Below, piece after piece: positions 7,617-12,799 of a DNA stretch of 12,799 nt; the stretch's first letter is position 1, and the number at the start of each line of letters is the position of its first letter. The notes under the pieces are model-generated. The model made no database searches and was not told the DNA's origin. It saw only the letters and a program-made list of their open reading frames with translations. The translations under genes were made by a program, and so were the position numbers. This DNA is from Actinomycetota bacterium. GTDB taxonomy: Bacteria; Actinomycetota; Thermoleophilia; Solirubrobacterales; Solirubrobacteraceae. Location: the NCBI GenBank assembly GCA_903970315.1, contig CAJCIJ010000073.1, positions 1 to 12,799 of the forward strand. The letters are read 5' to 3'.

Positions 7617-7676
7617 TCAGGCCGAGAGGCCGGCCGGGGGAGGGTCAGGCCGAGAGGCCGGGGCCGGTCAGGCCGA
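7615..7676. repeat. Direct repeat with GAGA-loop mini-hairpins
   Basis: The 19-nt unit GGTCAGGCCGAGAGGCCGG occurs exactly at 7615-7633 and 7643-7661, and its first 11 nt recur at 7666-7676. The third copy covers the stop codon and last codons of the response regulator on the other strand. Each full unit contains GGCC-GAGA-GGCC, a 4-bp stem capped by a GNRA-type tetraloop in plus-strand RNA. The units may be duplications of the gene's 3' end. Confidence 0.75.
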
Positions 7677-8543
7677 TTCTTGGATGTCCAGCGACTCCGG
7701 TGCGAAGCGGTAGCCGATGCCGAAATGGGTGTGGATGTAACGCCAATCCGGCGAGGCTTCGCTGAGCTTCAGGCGCAGCTTGCGAACAAAGACGTCAACG
7801 GTGCGATCACCGGGCCCCATCGTGAAGCCCCACACGCGCGAGAAGATCTCCTCGCGCTCAAGCACCTGGCCCTCGGCGCTCGCCAGCAGGTGGATCAGCT
7901 CAAACTCGCGCTTGGTCAGGTCAAGGCTGGTTCCGTCCACATAGGCCTGGAAGCGGTCCAGCCTGATCTCGATCTCGCCCGTGCTGATCGGCTCGGCGGC
8001 GGTGGCGCCTGCGCCCTGCTGCCTGCGTGCCACCACTCCCCGCACGCGCGCGATCACCTCAGCGGGGTGGCAGGGCTTGGTGATCCAGTCGTCGGCGCCG
8101 AGCTCCAAGCCGCGCACTCGCTGGGCGACCGTTGATGAGCCCGTGCATACCACTATGGAAAGCTCTGGCACGGCACGGCGGACCTGCTCAAGCCATTCCC
8201 AGGCCTGAAAGCCGAGCACGGAGAGATCGACGATCACCGCGTGCAAGCGCATCGACGCCACCTGGTCCGGCGAGACCATCGAGGTGAGCACGCGATGTTT
8301 CCACTCCAGCCGATCCAGCCGCTTCTGCAGAACCACAACGAAGCCCGAGTCGCGATCGATAACCGCCACTCGTAGTCGCGCAGTCTGCGGCGCCGTGGTG
8401 GGCAGCACCCCGAGGGGAGCCGGACGCTGAGGCATGCGCGTGCTTCTGCGTGGCCGACGAGTCCGCCGCCCGCCTGCGCTCCTTGGAGGAGTGTGGAGCG
8501 CAGGCCTGGACGCGGCGGGAGGGGTGCTGATGGGAGGGTTCAT
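7668..8543 (-). CDS. OmpR/PhoB-family response regulator (winged helix)
   Basis: DNA-binding response regulator of a two-component system, 291 residues from the ATG at 8543, which has GAGGA 7 nt upstream. The frame is open further (to 8756), but that part is not protein-like; an internal ATG at 8435 has no ribosome site. The first 55 residues are Pro/Arg-rich and probably disordered. The receiver domain (about 57-172) keeps the phosphorylation site D106 (VIVDLS), T134 (CTG) and K156 (TKP), but the acidic pair reads D63-R64 instead of two acids. The C-terminal Trans_reg_C domain (about 188-282) has LDLTKREFELIHLL, EREEIFSRVWG, the recognition helix DRTVDVFVRKLRLKL and GIGYRF. No histidine kinase is beside it. 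A PhoB-like role is conceivable given the pst genes nearby, but they are separated by three genes and there is no direct evidence. Confidence 0.9.
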   Translation of the reverse strand: MNPPISTPPAASRPALHTPPRSAGGRRTRRPRRSTRMPQRPAPLGVLPTTAPQTARLRVAVIDRDSGFVVVLQKRLDRLEWKHRVLTSMVSPDQVASMRLHAVIVDLSVLGFQAWEWLEQVRRAVPELSIVVCTGSSTVAQRVRGLELGADDWITKPCHPAEVIARVRGVVARRQQGAGATAAEPISTGEIEIRLDRFQAYVDGTSLDLTKREFELIHLLASAEGQVLEREEIFSRVWGFTMGPGDRTVDVFVRKLRLKLSEASPDWRYIHTHFGIGYRFAPESLDIQESA

Positions 8544-8550
8544 GTCTCGA

Positions 8551-8555
8551 TCCTC
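8551..8555 (-). promoter_or_regulatory. Ribosome binding site for the response regulator
   Basis: On the minus strand GAGGA lies 7 nt before the ATG at 8543. It supports this start over the longer open frame to 8756 and over the internal ATG at 8435. Confidence 0.5.
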
Positions 8556-8580
8556 GGCGGGGTAGCGCCGAGGCCGAGGA

Positions 8581-8609
8581 GTTGTATCAAAACAATGTTC
8601 AGTTTGCAA
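8581..8609 (-). promoter_or_regulatory. Candidate response-regulator promoter
   Basis: On the minus strand TTGCAA (8609-8604), a 17-nt spacer and TACAAC (8586-8581) form a possible primary-sigma promoter in the one AT-richer patch of the 217-nt divergent gap. The predicted leader is about 30 nt and includes the GAGGA ribosome site. The -10 is imperfect. Confidence 0.33.
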
Positions 8610-8760
8610 GTGCACAACGTGAGGAACCCCGCTTTGGGGGCCTCGGGACCGTGGATCGGGCCCCAGGCGCGGGGATTTGCGAGCCCTCCACGCAGTGCTA
8701 ACGAGCAGCTTGTGCCAGTGGTTCCGCGACCCGACCGAACTTTGCGCCAGAATCATTCAC

Positions 8761-9219
8761 ATGCACGTGACCGCGAAGGCCGACTATGCCGTCCGCGCAG
8801 TCGTGGAGTTGGCCAGCTCCAGCCAGGCTTCCCCGCGCAAAGTCGATGAAGTGGCCCGGGCCCAGGACATCCCGGTCTCCTTCCTGGAGAACATCCTCAC
8901 TCAGCTGCGCAGCGCCGGCATCGTGCGCAGCCAGCGCGGGCCGGAGGGTGGGTACTGGTTGGCGCACCCCGCCGATGAACTACTGTTGGGCAACGTGATT
9001 CGCGCGGTCGAGGGCCCGCTGGTGGGTGTGCGGGGACAGCGGCCCGAGGAGGTCTCCTACAACGGCGCCGCAGAGTCGCTGCAGCCGGTCTGGCTGGCGC
9101 TGCGGGCCAATATTCGCAAGGTGGTCGACCATGTCACGGTGGCGGACATTGCCGCCGGCAAGCTGCCCAGGCAGATCACAGCTTTGAGCAAGCAGGAGGA
9201 AGCCTGGGTCACCCGCTGA
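8761..9219 (+). CDS. Rrf2-family transcriptional regulator, cysteine-free
   Basis: 152-residue winged-helix regulator. The ATG at 8761 starts the family-typical N-terminus (MHVTAKADYAVRAVVELA); the open frame extends to 8677, but that part has no family resemblance and no ribosome site. The DNA-binding domain covers about 1-70: a helix-turn-helix region with VDEVARAQDIPVSFLENIL, then the wing RSQRGPEGGYWLA (56-68). The C-terminal half has the usual dimer helix and VTVADI near 125-130. Members that sense through an Fe-S cluster, such as IscR or NsrR, carry three Cys after the wing; this protein has no Cys at all, so it must respond to something else, perhaps a metabolite or a protein partner as in CymR. 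No iscS/suf or cysteine synthase gene is in the window. It is divergent from the response regulator and convergent with the zinc-ribbon gene. Confidence 0.9.
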   Translation: MHVTAKADYAVRAVVELASSSQASPRKVDEVARAQDIPVSFLENILTQLRSAGIVRSQRGPEGGYWLAHPADELLLGNVIRAVEGPLVGVRGQRPEEVSYNGAAESLQPVWLALRANIRKVVDHVTVADIAAGKLPRQITALSKQEEAWVTR

Positions 9220-9229
9220 GGGTCCTCCA

Positions 9230-9255
9230 GTCGGCGCGCCTATACCGGCGCCGAC
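9230..9255. terminator. 8-bp stem-loop between convergent genes
   Basis: GTCGGCGC (9230-9237) and GCGCCGAC (9248-9255) pair perfectly around a 10-nt loop. It lies 10 nt past the rrf2-like stop and overlaps the last codons and stop of the oppositely directed zinc-ribbon gene. There is no T-run. It could end transcription from either side. Confidence 0.4.
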
Positions 9256-9770
9256 GGTGGCTGCGGCATCGGCCCGGGCGGCGGTCGGTGCAAGATCTGG
9301 GTGTCTTGGAGGCCCGCCTCGACGCTGTTGGGGGCCACCCCAGCAGGGGTCTGCGCGCCATCGGAGTTGGGAGTCGGGCCCGTTGCCGGGGGCGCGGTCT
9401 CTGAAAGGGAAGCCGGGCGCGCCTCGGCGAGCAGTCCGGCTCCGCAGCGCCAGCAGTAGGCGGCTCCGCGGCTGTGCACCGCGCCGCAGGAACGGCAGTG
9501 GCCGGCGACGCCCGCCTCGGCGGCGCCCAGCAGGCGCTCGGTCTCGCCCAGCTCGGCATCGGCCTTCTGCAGCTCGGCTGCGCGCAGCGCCAACACGTCC
9601 AGCCGGTAGTGGTCGCGAATGGCCATCTCGTAGGTCAGCCCGCCCAGATCCCACGTCAGTGCCGCCACCTGTTCGGCCAGCTCCAGGCGACGCTGGCGTA
9701 GCTCAGCCATCGAGCCCGCGCCAGTGGCCTGCTGGGCTGCGTTAGCTCCGGGCCCGTGTCCGTTGCGCAT
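9240..9770 (-). CDS. Soluble coiled-coil zinc-ribbon protein (unknown function)
   Basis: 176 residues from the ATG at 9770, which lies 1 nt after the stop of the preceding zinc-ribbon gene (TGA-A-ATG), so translation is probably coupled. An open frame continues upstream to 10049, but it runs through that preceding gene in another phase and is not credible. Residues 21-85 are rich in Leu, Glu, Ala and Arg and are predicted to form a coiled coil. A zinc ribbon follows: CRSCG (C92, C95) and CWRCG (C106, C109). The last 65 residues are Pro/Ala/Ser-rich and probably disordered. There is no signal peptide or membrane helix, so it is cytoplasmic. Its ribbon has the same C-x2-C-x10-C-x2-C spacing as the upstream protein. 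A role as scaffold or partner is inference; the function is unknown. Confidence 0.72.
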   Translation of the reverse strand: MRNGHGPGANAAQQATGAGSMAELRQRRLELAEQVAALTWDLGGLTYEMAIRDHYRLDVLALRAAELQKADAELGETERLLGAAEAGVAGHCRSCGAVHSRGAAYCWRCGAGLLAEARPASLSETAPPATGPTPNSDGAQTPAGVAPNSVEAGLQDTQILHRPPPGPMPQPPSAPV

Positions 9771-9771
9771 T

Positions 9772-10506
9772 TCAGCCGCCGGTTTCGACTGGCGCGTATG
9801 GGTTTTCTTCTTCGCGCTTCTTGGCTTCTTCGGCGTGCTGTTTGCCTGTGGTGGTCGCGAACTTTCGTTCTTTCGCCGAGTTCGATTTGATCGGAGCAGG
9901 AAGCGCAGCGGGCTTCTTTTCTTCGGCCTTGATTTCCTGTTCTTCCTTGCGTTCTGCCGCTTCTTCGCTGCTCTGCTTGGTCGAGCTTGCCCCCGACGAC
10001 TTGCTCTTAGCGCCCGAACTGGTCGCTCCCGAGCCAGTGGCGCCCGCACCGGTCGTCGCCGTCGGGACGCCGTTGGGGTAGACGATCTTGACTTCCTGCG
10101 GGCCGGACTTGGGGTTGTCGGTGATCCAGTGGCCTACGAGTAGGCCGATCAGACCGACAAGCAGCAGCATCGAAATCAGCGCAAGCGCTCCTGCGCGCCG
10201 TTGCAGCCAGCCCATCACCCCGTCCTGTTCGGGTGGGCGCATATAGACGACCGACCCGCCCGCCGTTGGTCCGACGGGCAGACCTGGACCGCCCGGTGCC
10301 AGCAGCTGCGTGGACCCTGGCAGCGCGGTCGCCGGCTGCGCGGCAGCGTGCTCGCTGCGCAGCACATCCAGGAACGCCAGCCGCACCGGCGAGCACGGCT
10401 GCCCGCAAGTCAGGCAGTAGCGCTGGTCGGGGAGCACGGCAGCGCCGCAATGCGGGCACGACGTGCTCGTCGGAGTCGAGGAGCTTGCCACCGGCGTGAT
10501 CGCCAT
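9772..10506 (-). CDS. Membrane-tethered zinc-ribbon protein with charged external tail (unknown function)
   Basis: 244 residues. The N-terminal zinc ribbon has CPHCG (C17, C20) and CLTCG (C31, C34), with an additional Cys38. A linker follows, then one membrane helix at about 106-126, preceded by QRR, which places the ribbon inside and the C-terminus outside. The outer part starts with a short segment, KIVYPNGVPTA (140-150), then a Gly/Ala/Ser-rich stretch and a long Glu/Lys-rich region (about 178-235). The bases coding the Glu/Lys region are clearly less GC-rich than the neighbours. The gene begins 44 nt after the pstB stop on the same strand and is coupled to the next zinc-ribbon gene, so it likely belongs to the pst transcript. 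The ribbon is a common metal-binding or protein-contact fold and does not reveal the function. Confidence 0.78.
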   Translation of the reverse strand: MAITPVASSSTPTSTSCPHCGAAVLPDQRYCLTCGQPCSPVRLAFLDVLRSEHAAAQPATALPGSTQLLAPGGPGLPVGPTAGGSVVYMRPPEQDGVMGWLQRRAGALALISMLLLVGLIGLLVGHWITDNPKSGPQEVKIVYPNGVPTATTGAGATGSGATSSGAKSKSSGASSTKQSSEEAAERKEEQEIKAEEKKPAALPAPIKSNSAKERKFATTTGKQHAEEAKKREEENPYAPVETGG

Positions 10507-10550
10507 GACTGGAAAGCGGGTTCAGACGGTACGGGTTGTTGCAGTGAGGG

Positions 10551-11621
10551 TCATCCGAACGCTCCCTGCACGTAGTCACGCGTGCGGGTGGCGCGCGGTT
10601 CCTCAAAAACCTGCTGGGTGGTGCCGTACTCGACCAGGTCGCCCATGTACATAAAGGCCACCTTATCTGCCACGCGGCGAGCCTGCGCAAGGTTGTGCGT
10701 GACCATCACGATCGCCAGGTCACGGCGCAACTCGTGGATGAGATCCTCGATGACGCCCGTTGAGATCGGGTCCAGCGCCGAGCAGGGCTCGTCGAGCAGC
10801 AGCACCTCCGGGCGAAGCGCGATTGCGCGGGCGATGCACAGCCGCTGCTGCTGGCCGCCGGACAGACGCAGAGCGGGGCGACCGAGATCGTCGGCCACCT
10901 CGTCGTACAGCGCCGCGCGCTTCAGCGCGTCGATCACCTGCGGTTCAAGTGCCCGCCGTCCCGGCCGCTTGCGCGACTGCTCGCGCAACGCGAAGGCGAC
11001 GTTGTCAAAGATCGACATGGGGAAGGGGTTGGGCTGCTGGAAGACCATCGAGACACGGGCGCGAAGGCGAGTGTCGGGGAGGTCGTCGACATCGTCGCCG
11101 TCAAGCAAAATGCGACCACCGCGCGCCGAGCTGGGTACCAGCTCGGTCAGGCGGTTGAGCGTGCGCAGCAGCGTCGTCTTTCCGCATCCCGACGGTCCGA
11201 TGAGGGCGAGCACCTCTCCCTGATGGATGGGCAGCGAGACCGACTTGACCGCCTGCTTGTGGCCATAGGAGACGCTCACGCTGTCGAGCTCCAGGCGCTT
11301 GGGGCCCGCTGCCGAGGCAAGCCGGATCGACTCGCGCTGGGCAGGCGGTGCCACGGGCCGAGGCGCGCGGTCAAGCACGATTGTGCGTACCGGGGGGATC
11401 GCGGAGTCAGCGTCGTCGTGGTGCTCGGTGTACTCGCGCGGCTCAAGCGTCGAGACGCTGGCCAGCGGCCGTGGGGCGACCAGTGACTGCTCTAGGGCGA
11501 TGGGGCCGTTTCCGTTGGCCCCGTTGGCCCCGTTGGCCGACAGTGGCTCGCGATCGACGGTCGTGGGGTACGTGCTCATCCCGGACACTTTATCGACTTT
11601 CTCCACCAAATCCATGAGCAT
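10551..11621 (-). CDS. pstB: Phosphate import ATP-binding protein PstB with long N-terminal extension
   Basis: ATPase of the PstSCAB high-affinity phosphate importer, acting at the inner face of the membrane on the PstC-PstA channel. Of 356 residues, about 108-356 form the ABC domain: Walker A GPSGCGKT (142-149), Q-loop with the PstB-typical MVFQQPNPFPMSIFDNVAF (192-210), signature LSGGQQQR (253-260), Walker B VLLLDEP (273-279) followed by CSALDPIS, and the H-loop His309. PstB is usually about 250-270 residues; the first 107 here are an extra, low-complexity, probably disordered region with an ANG repeat. The ATG at 11621 is 2 nt after the pstA stop, supporting coupling; ATGs at 11615 and 11579 are alternatives that would only trim the extension. 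No ribosome site stands out. Confidence 0.95.
   Translation of the reverse strand: MLMDLVEKVDKVSGMSTYPTTVDREPLSANGANGANGNGPIALEQSLVAPRPLASVSTLEPREYTEHHDDADSAIPPVRTIVLDRAPRPVAPPAQRESIRLASAAGPKRLELDSVSVSYGHKQAVKSVSLPIHQGEVLALIGPSGCGKTTLLRTLNRLTELVPSSARGGRILLDGDDVDDLPDTRLRARVSMVFQQPNPFPMSIFDNVAFALREQSRKRPGRRALEPQVIDALKRAALYDEVADDLGRPALRLSGGQQQRLCIARAIALRPEVLLLDEPCSALDPISTGVIEDLIHELRRDLAIVMVTHNLAQARRVADKVAFMYMGDLVEYGTTQQVFEEPRATRTRDYVQGAFG
11512..11538 (-). repeat. 9-bp tandem repeat in the pstB leader segment
   Basis: Three exact copies of CCGTTGGCC on the plus strand encode the repeated ANG in the N-terminal extension of PstB. The repeat is in frame and could change length by slippage without harming the ATPase domain. 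Confidence 0.8.
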
Positions 11622-11623
11622 CG

Positions 11624-12631
11624 CTAAGGAGCCAACATTGCGCCCGCACCGCGGCCCCCGCGGACCCCACCGATACGGCCCACAAGGGCGTTCAGGGCCA
11701 GCACGAAAGCCAGCAGCAGGAAGGCCGCTGCCCAGGCCTTTTGGGGCGCGTGCCCTTCACCGGCAGGCGAATTGTCGAGCACATAACTGGTCAGGCTCGA
11801 GCCGGTGCCACGCAGGATCCCCAAGCCCGGCACCGAGCCCTGGGATTCCAGGCGCAGGGCGTCGCCCAGCAGCAGCACCACGATCACCGTGTCGCCGATG
11901 ATCCGACTGATCCCCAGCGTGGCGCCCGTCGCGATGTTCGGACGCAGCGATGGCAGCAGCACTCGGCGGATCGTCGCGATGCGCGTCTTGCCCAGCGCGA
12001 AGGCGGCCTCGCGCATGTGCACCGGCACCGATTGGAGGCCGTCGCGTGTTGCCACGAACACCGGTGGCAGGGCGATCAGCGACATCATCGCTCCAGCCGT
12101 GATGAACGACTTGCCGTAGACAAGGCCGGTGGACGCCGTTGAGGACAGCGGCGCGAGGAAGCCCAGCTGGAATAGTGCCAGCCCGAAGATGGCGATCACG
12201 ATGTCGGGGGTACCCGCGATCACCTCAACGCCCGATTCCACCACCCGGGCGAGCCAGGAGGGCCGGCCGTACTCGACGATCCACAGTGCCGCGCAGACAC
12301 CCAGTGGCAGGGCCAGGGCCATCCCAATCGCCGTCAGCAGCGCCGTGCCGATCAGGGGGTCCAGGAACCCACCGCTCCCTGACTGAAAGAGGCTCACCTG
12401 CGGGCGTTCGACCAGCAGGTGCGGCCGCAGATAGGTCGCGCCCTGCACGGCGACGTAGGTCACGATTGCGCCCGCCACAACGCACAGCAGCAACCCCGCC
12501 GCCCATGCCCCCAGCAGGGTCAGGCGATCGCCCCAGCGCCATTCCCGCAGCGATGACTGCCGCCCCCGGGTCGGTCGCGGAGGCGTGGCCGCGCCGGCGG
12601 CCGGCGATCGAGTGCGCAACGACCACGCCAC
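11624..12631 (-). CDS. pstA: Phosphate ABC transporter permease PstA
   Basis: Membrane channel subunit of the Pst phosphate importer, pairing with PstC and driven by PstB. 335 residues from a GTG at 12631 that lies 5 nt after the pstC stop. A basic Pro/Arg-rich cytoplasmic start (1-34) precedes the first helix (about 37-62). The permease core shows family features: GGFLDPLIGTALLTAIG (87-103), LPLGVCAALWIVEYG, AGTPDIVIAIFG, and the coupling EAA loop REAAFALGKTRIATIRRVLLP-like stretch at 207-227, which contacts PstB. Further helices lie near 101-118, 140-160, 176-195, 236-257 and 299-319. The segment usually written RAxGET reads RIIGDT (243-248). It overlaps nothing and sits between pstC and pstB. 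Confidence 0.93.
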   Translation of the reverse strand: MAWSLRTRSPAAGAATPPRPTRGRQSSLREWRWGDRLTLLGAWAAGLLLCVVAGAIVTYVAVQGATYLRPHLLVERPQVSLFQSGSGGFLDPLIGTALLTAIGMALALPLGVCAALWIVEYGRPSWLARVVESGVEVIAGTPDIVIAIFGLALFQLGFLAPLSSTASTGLVYGKSFITAGAMMSLIALPPVFVATRDGLQSVPVHMREAAFALGKTRIATIRRVLLPSLRPNIATGATLGISRIIGDTVIVVLLLGDALRLESQGSVPGLGILRGTGSSLTSYVLDNSPAGEGHAPQKAWAAAFLLLAFVLALNALVGRIGGVRGGRGAGAMLAP

Positions 12632-12636
12632 CCCGA

Positions 12637-12799
12637 TCAGCCCTTGACCTGGTACTTGCGCAGCGGCAGCTTGATCAGATAGGAAGCTACCGAGAGCGCC
12701 ACTGCACTGAACAGCAGCACCAGCGCAAACGCGTACAGCGATGACTTGACCGCCGGGGCGCCGAACAGGTCTTCGAAGTTGGCAAGGATGGCGCTGGCC
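12637..12799 (-). CDS. pstC: Phosphate ABC transporter permease PstC, C-terminal end (partial)
   Basis: Only the last 53 residues are visible; the gene continues beyond the right edge. They read from ASAILANFEDLF through a hydrophobic helix (SLYAFALVLLFSAVALSVAS) to a basic tail LPLRKYQVKG. The pattern, a short amphipathic stretch containing ANFxE/D, then a final membrane helix and positive tail, matches the end of PstC. The strongest support is position: it sits directly before pstA with a 5-nt gap in the usual pstC-pstA-pstB order. PstS would be expected further right. Confidence 0.78.
   Translation of the reverse strand, partial: ASAILANFEDLFGAPAVKSSLYAFALVLLFSAVALSVASYLIKLPLRKYQVKG

Noticed and set aside
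8544..8756. Upstream 71-residue extension of the response regulator
   Set aside because: No ribosome site at 8756 and non-protein-like composition; GAGGA before the ATG at 8543 decides the start.
8980..9654. 224-residue minus-strand frame across the Rrf2 and zinc-ribbon genes
   Set aside because: Out-of-phase with both real genes, Arg/Gly/Ala-rich, with no domain.
9771..10049. 93-residue Lys/Arg-rich N-terminal extension of the second zinc-ribbon protein
   Set aside because: It lies entirely inside the preceding gene in another phase; the Lys/Arg content is the shadow of its Glu/Lys-rich codons, and the TGA-A-ATG junction gives a natural start.
10007..10690. 227-residue minus-strand frame over the first zinc-ribbon gene and the pstB end
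   Set aside because: Out-of-phase shadow; the frame at 9772-10506 carries the paired CxxC motifs and a membrane helix.

Overview
This is a GC-rich window with tightly packed genes on both strands. Coding style and gene content suggest an actinobacterium: GTG/TTG starts, Ala/Gly/Arg-rich proteins, a pstC-pstA-pstB order, a stand-alone FtsH, and collagen-like and beta-helix secreted proteins. A Thermoleophilia/Solirubrobacterales-like lineage would fit, but that placement is inferred from style, not from a marker gene.

Layout, left to right. (1) At 1-567 (+) lies the C-terminal end of a Thr/Pro-rich exported-type protein whose start is off the left edge. (2) At about 682-1899 (+) is a lipoprotein solute-binding protein of the branched-chain amino-acid (LivK/type I) fold, with no transporter genes beside it. 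(3) On the minus strand, 4369 down to 1916, are ftsH and, 9 nt after it, a small membrane-anchored protein with a cupredoxin-like domain that has lost most copper ligands. (4) A 469-nt divergent control region (4370-4838) holds short palindromes and three GTAAACG copies. (5) At 4839-7556 (+) is a 905-residue secreted protein: signal peptide, right-handed beta-helix, HYR domain, 360 residues of collagen-like G-X-Y repeat and a C-terminal beta-rich domain. (6) At 7557-7667 are hairpins and a short direct repeat between convergent genes. (7) An OmpR/PhoB-type response regulator (minus) is divergent from a cysteine-free Rrf2-family regulator (plus). (8) From the right edge to 9240 (minus) runs a compact gene string: pstC (partial), pstA, pstB, then two small zinc-ribbon proteins that overlap or nearly touch.

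How the genes may work together. pstC/pstA/pstB encode the membrane channel and ATPase of a high-affinity phosphate importer; the phosphate-binding protein PstS and PhoU are not in the window. The two zinc-ribbon proteins follow pstB with short gaps and carry the same C-x2-C-x10-C-x2-C module, one membrane-tethered and one soluble with a predicted coiled coil. They are the best candidate here for an undescribed accessory unit. The PhoB-like regulator lies nearby but is not in the same transcription unit, so a link to phosphate control is only a possibility. FtsH with its coupled membrane partner is a membrane protein quality-control unit. The collagen-like protein is probably an extracellular fibre or surface-coat protein.

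No tRNA, rRNA, CRISPR array, transposase or phage gene was recognised. All long open frames antisense to ftsH, the collagen-like gene and the pst genes look like coding shadows.
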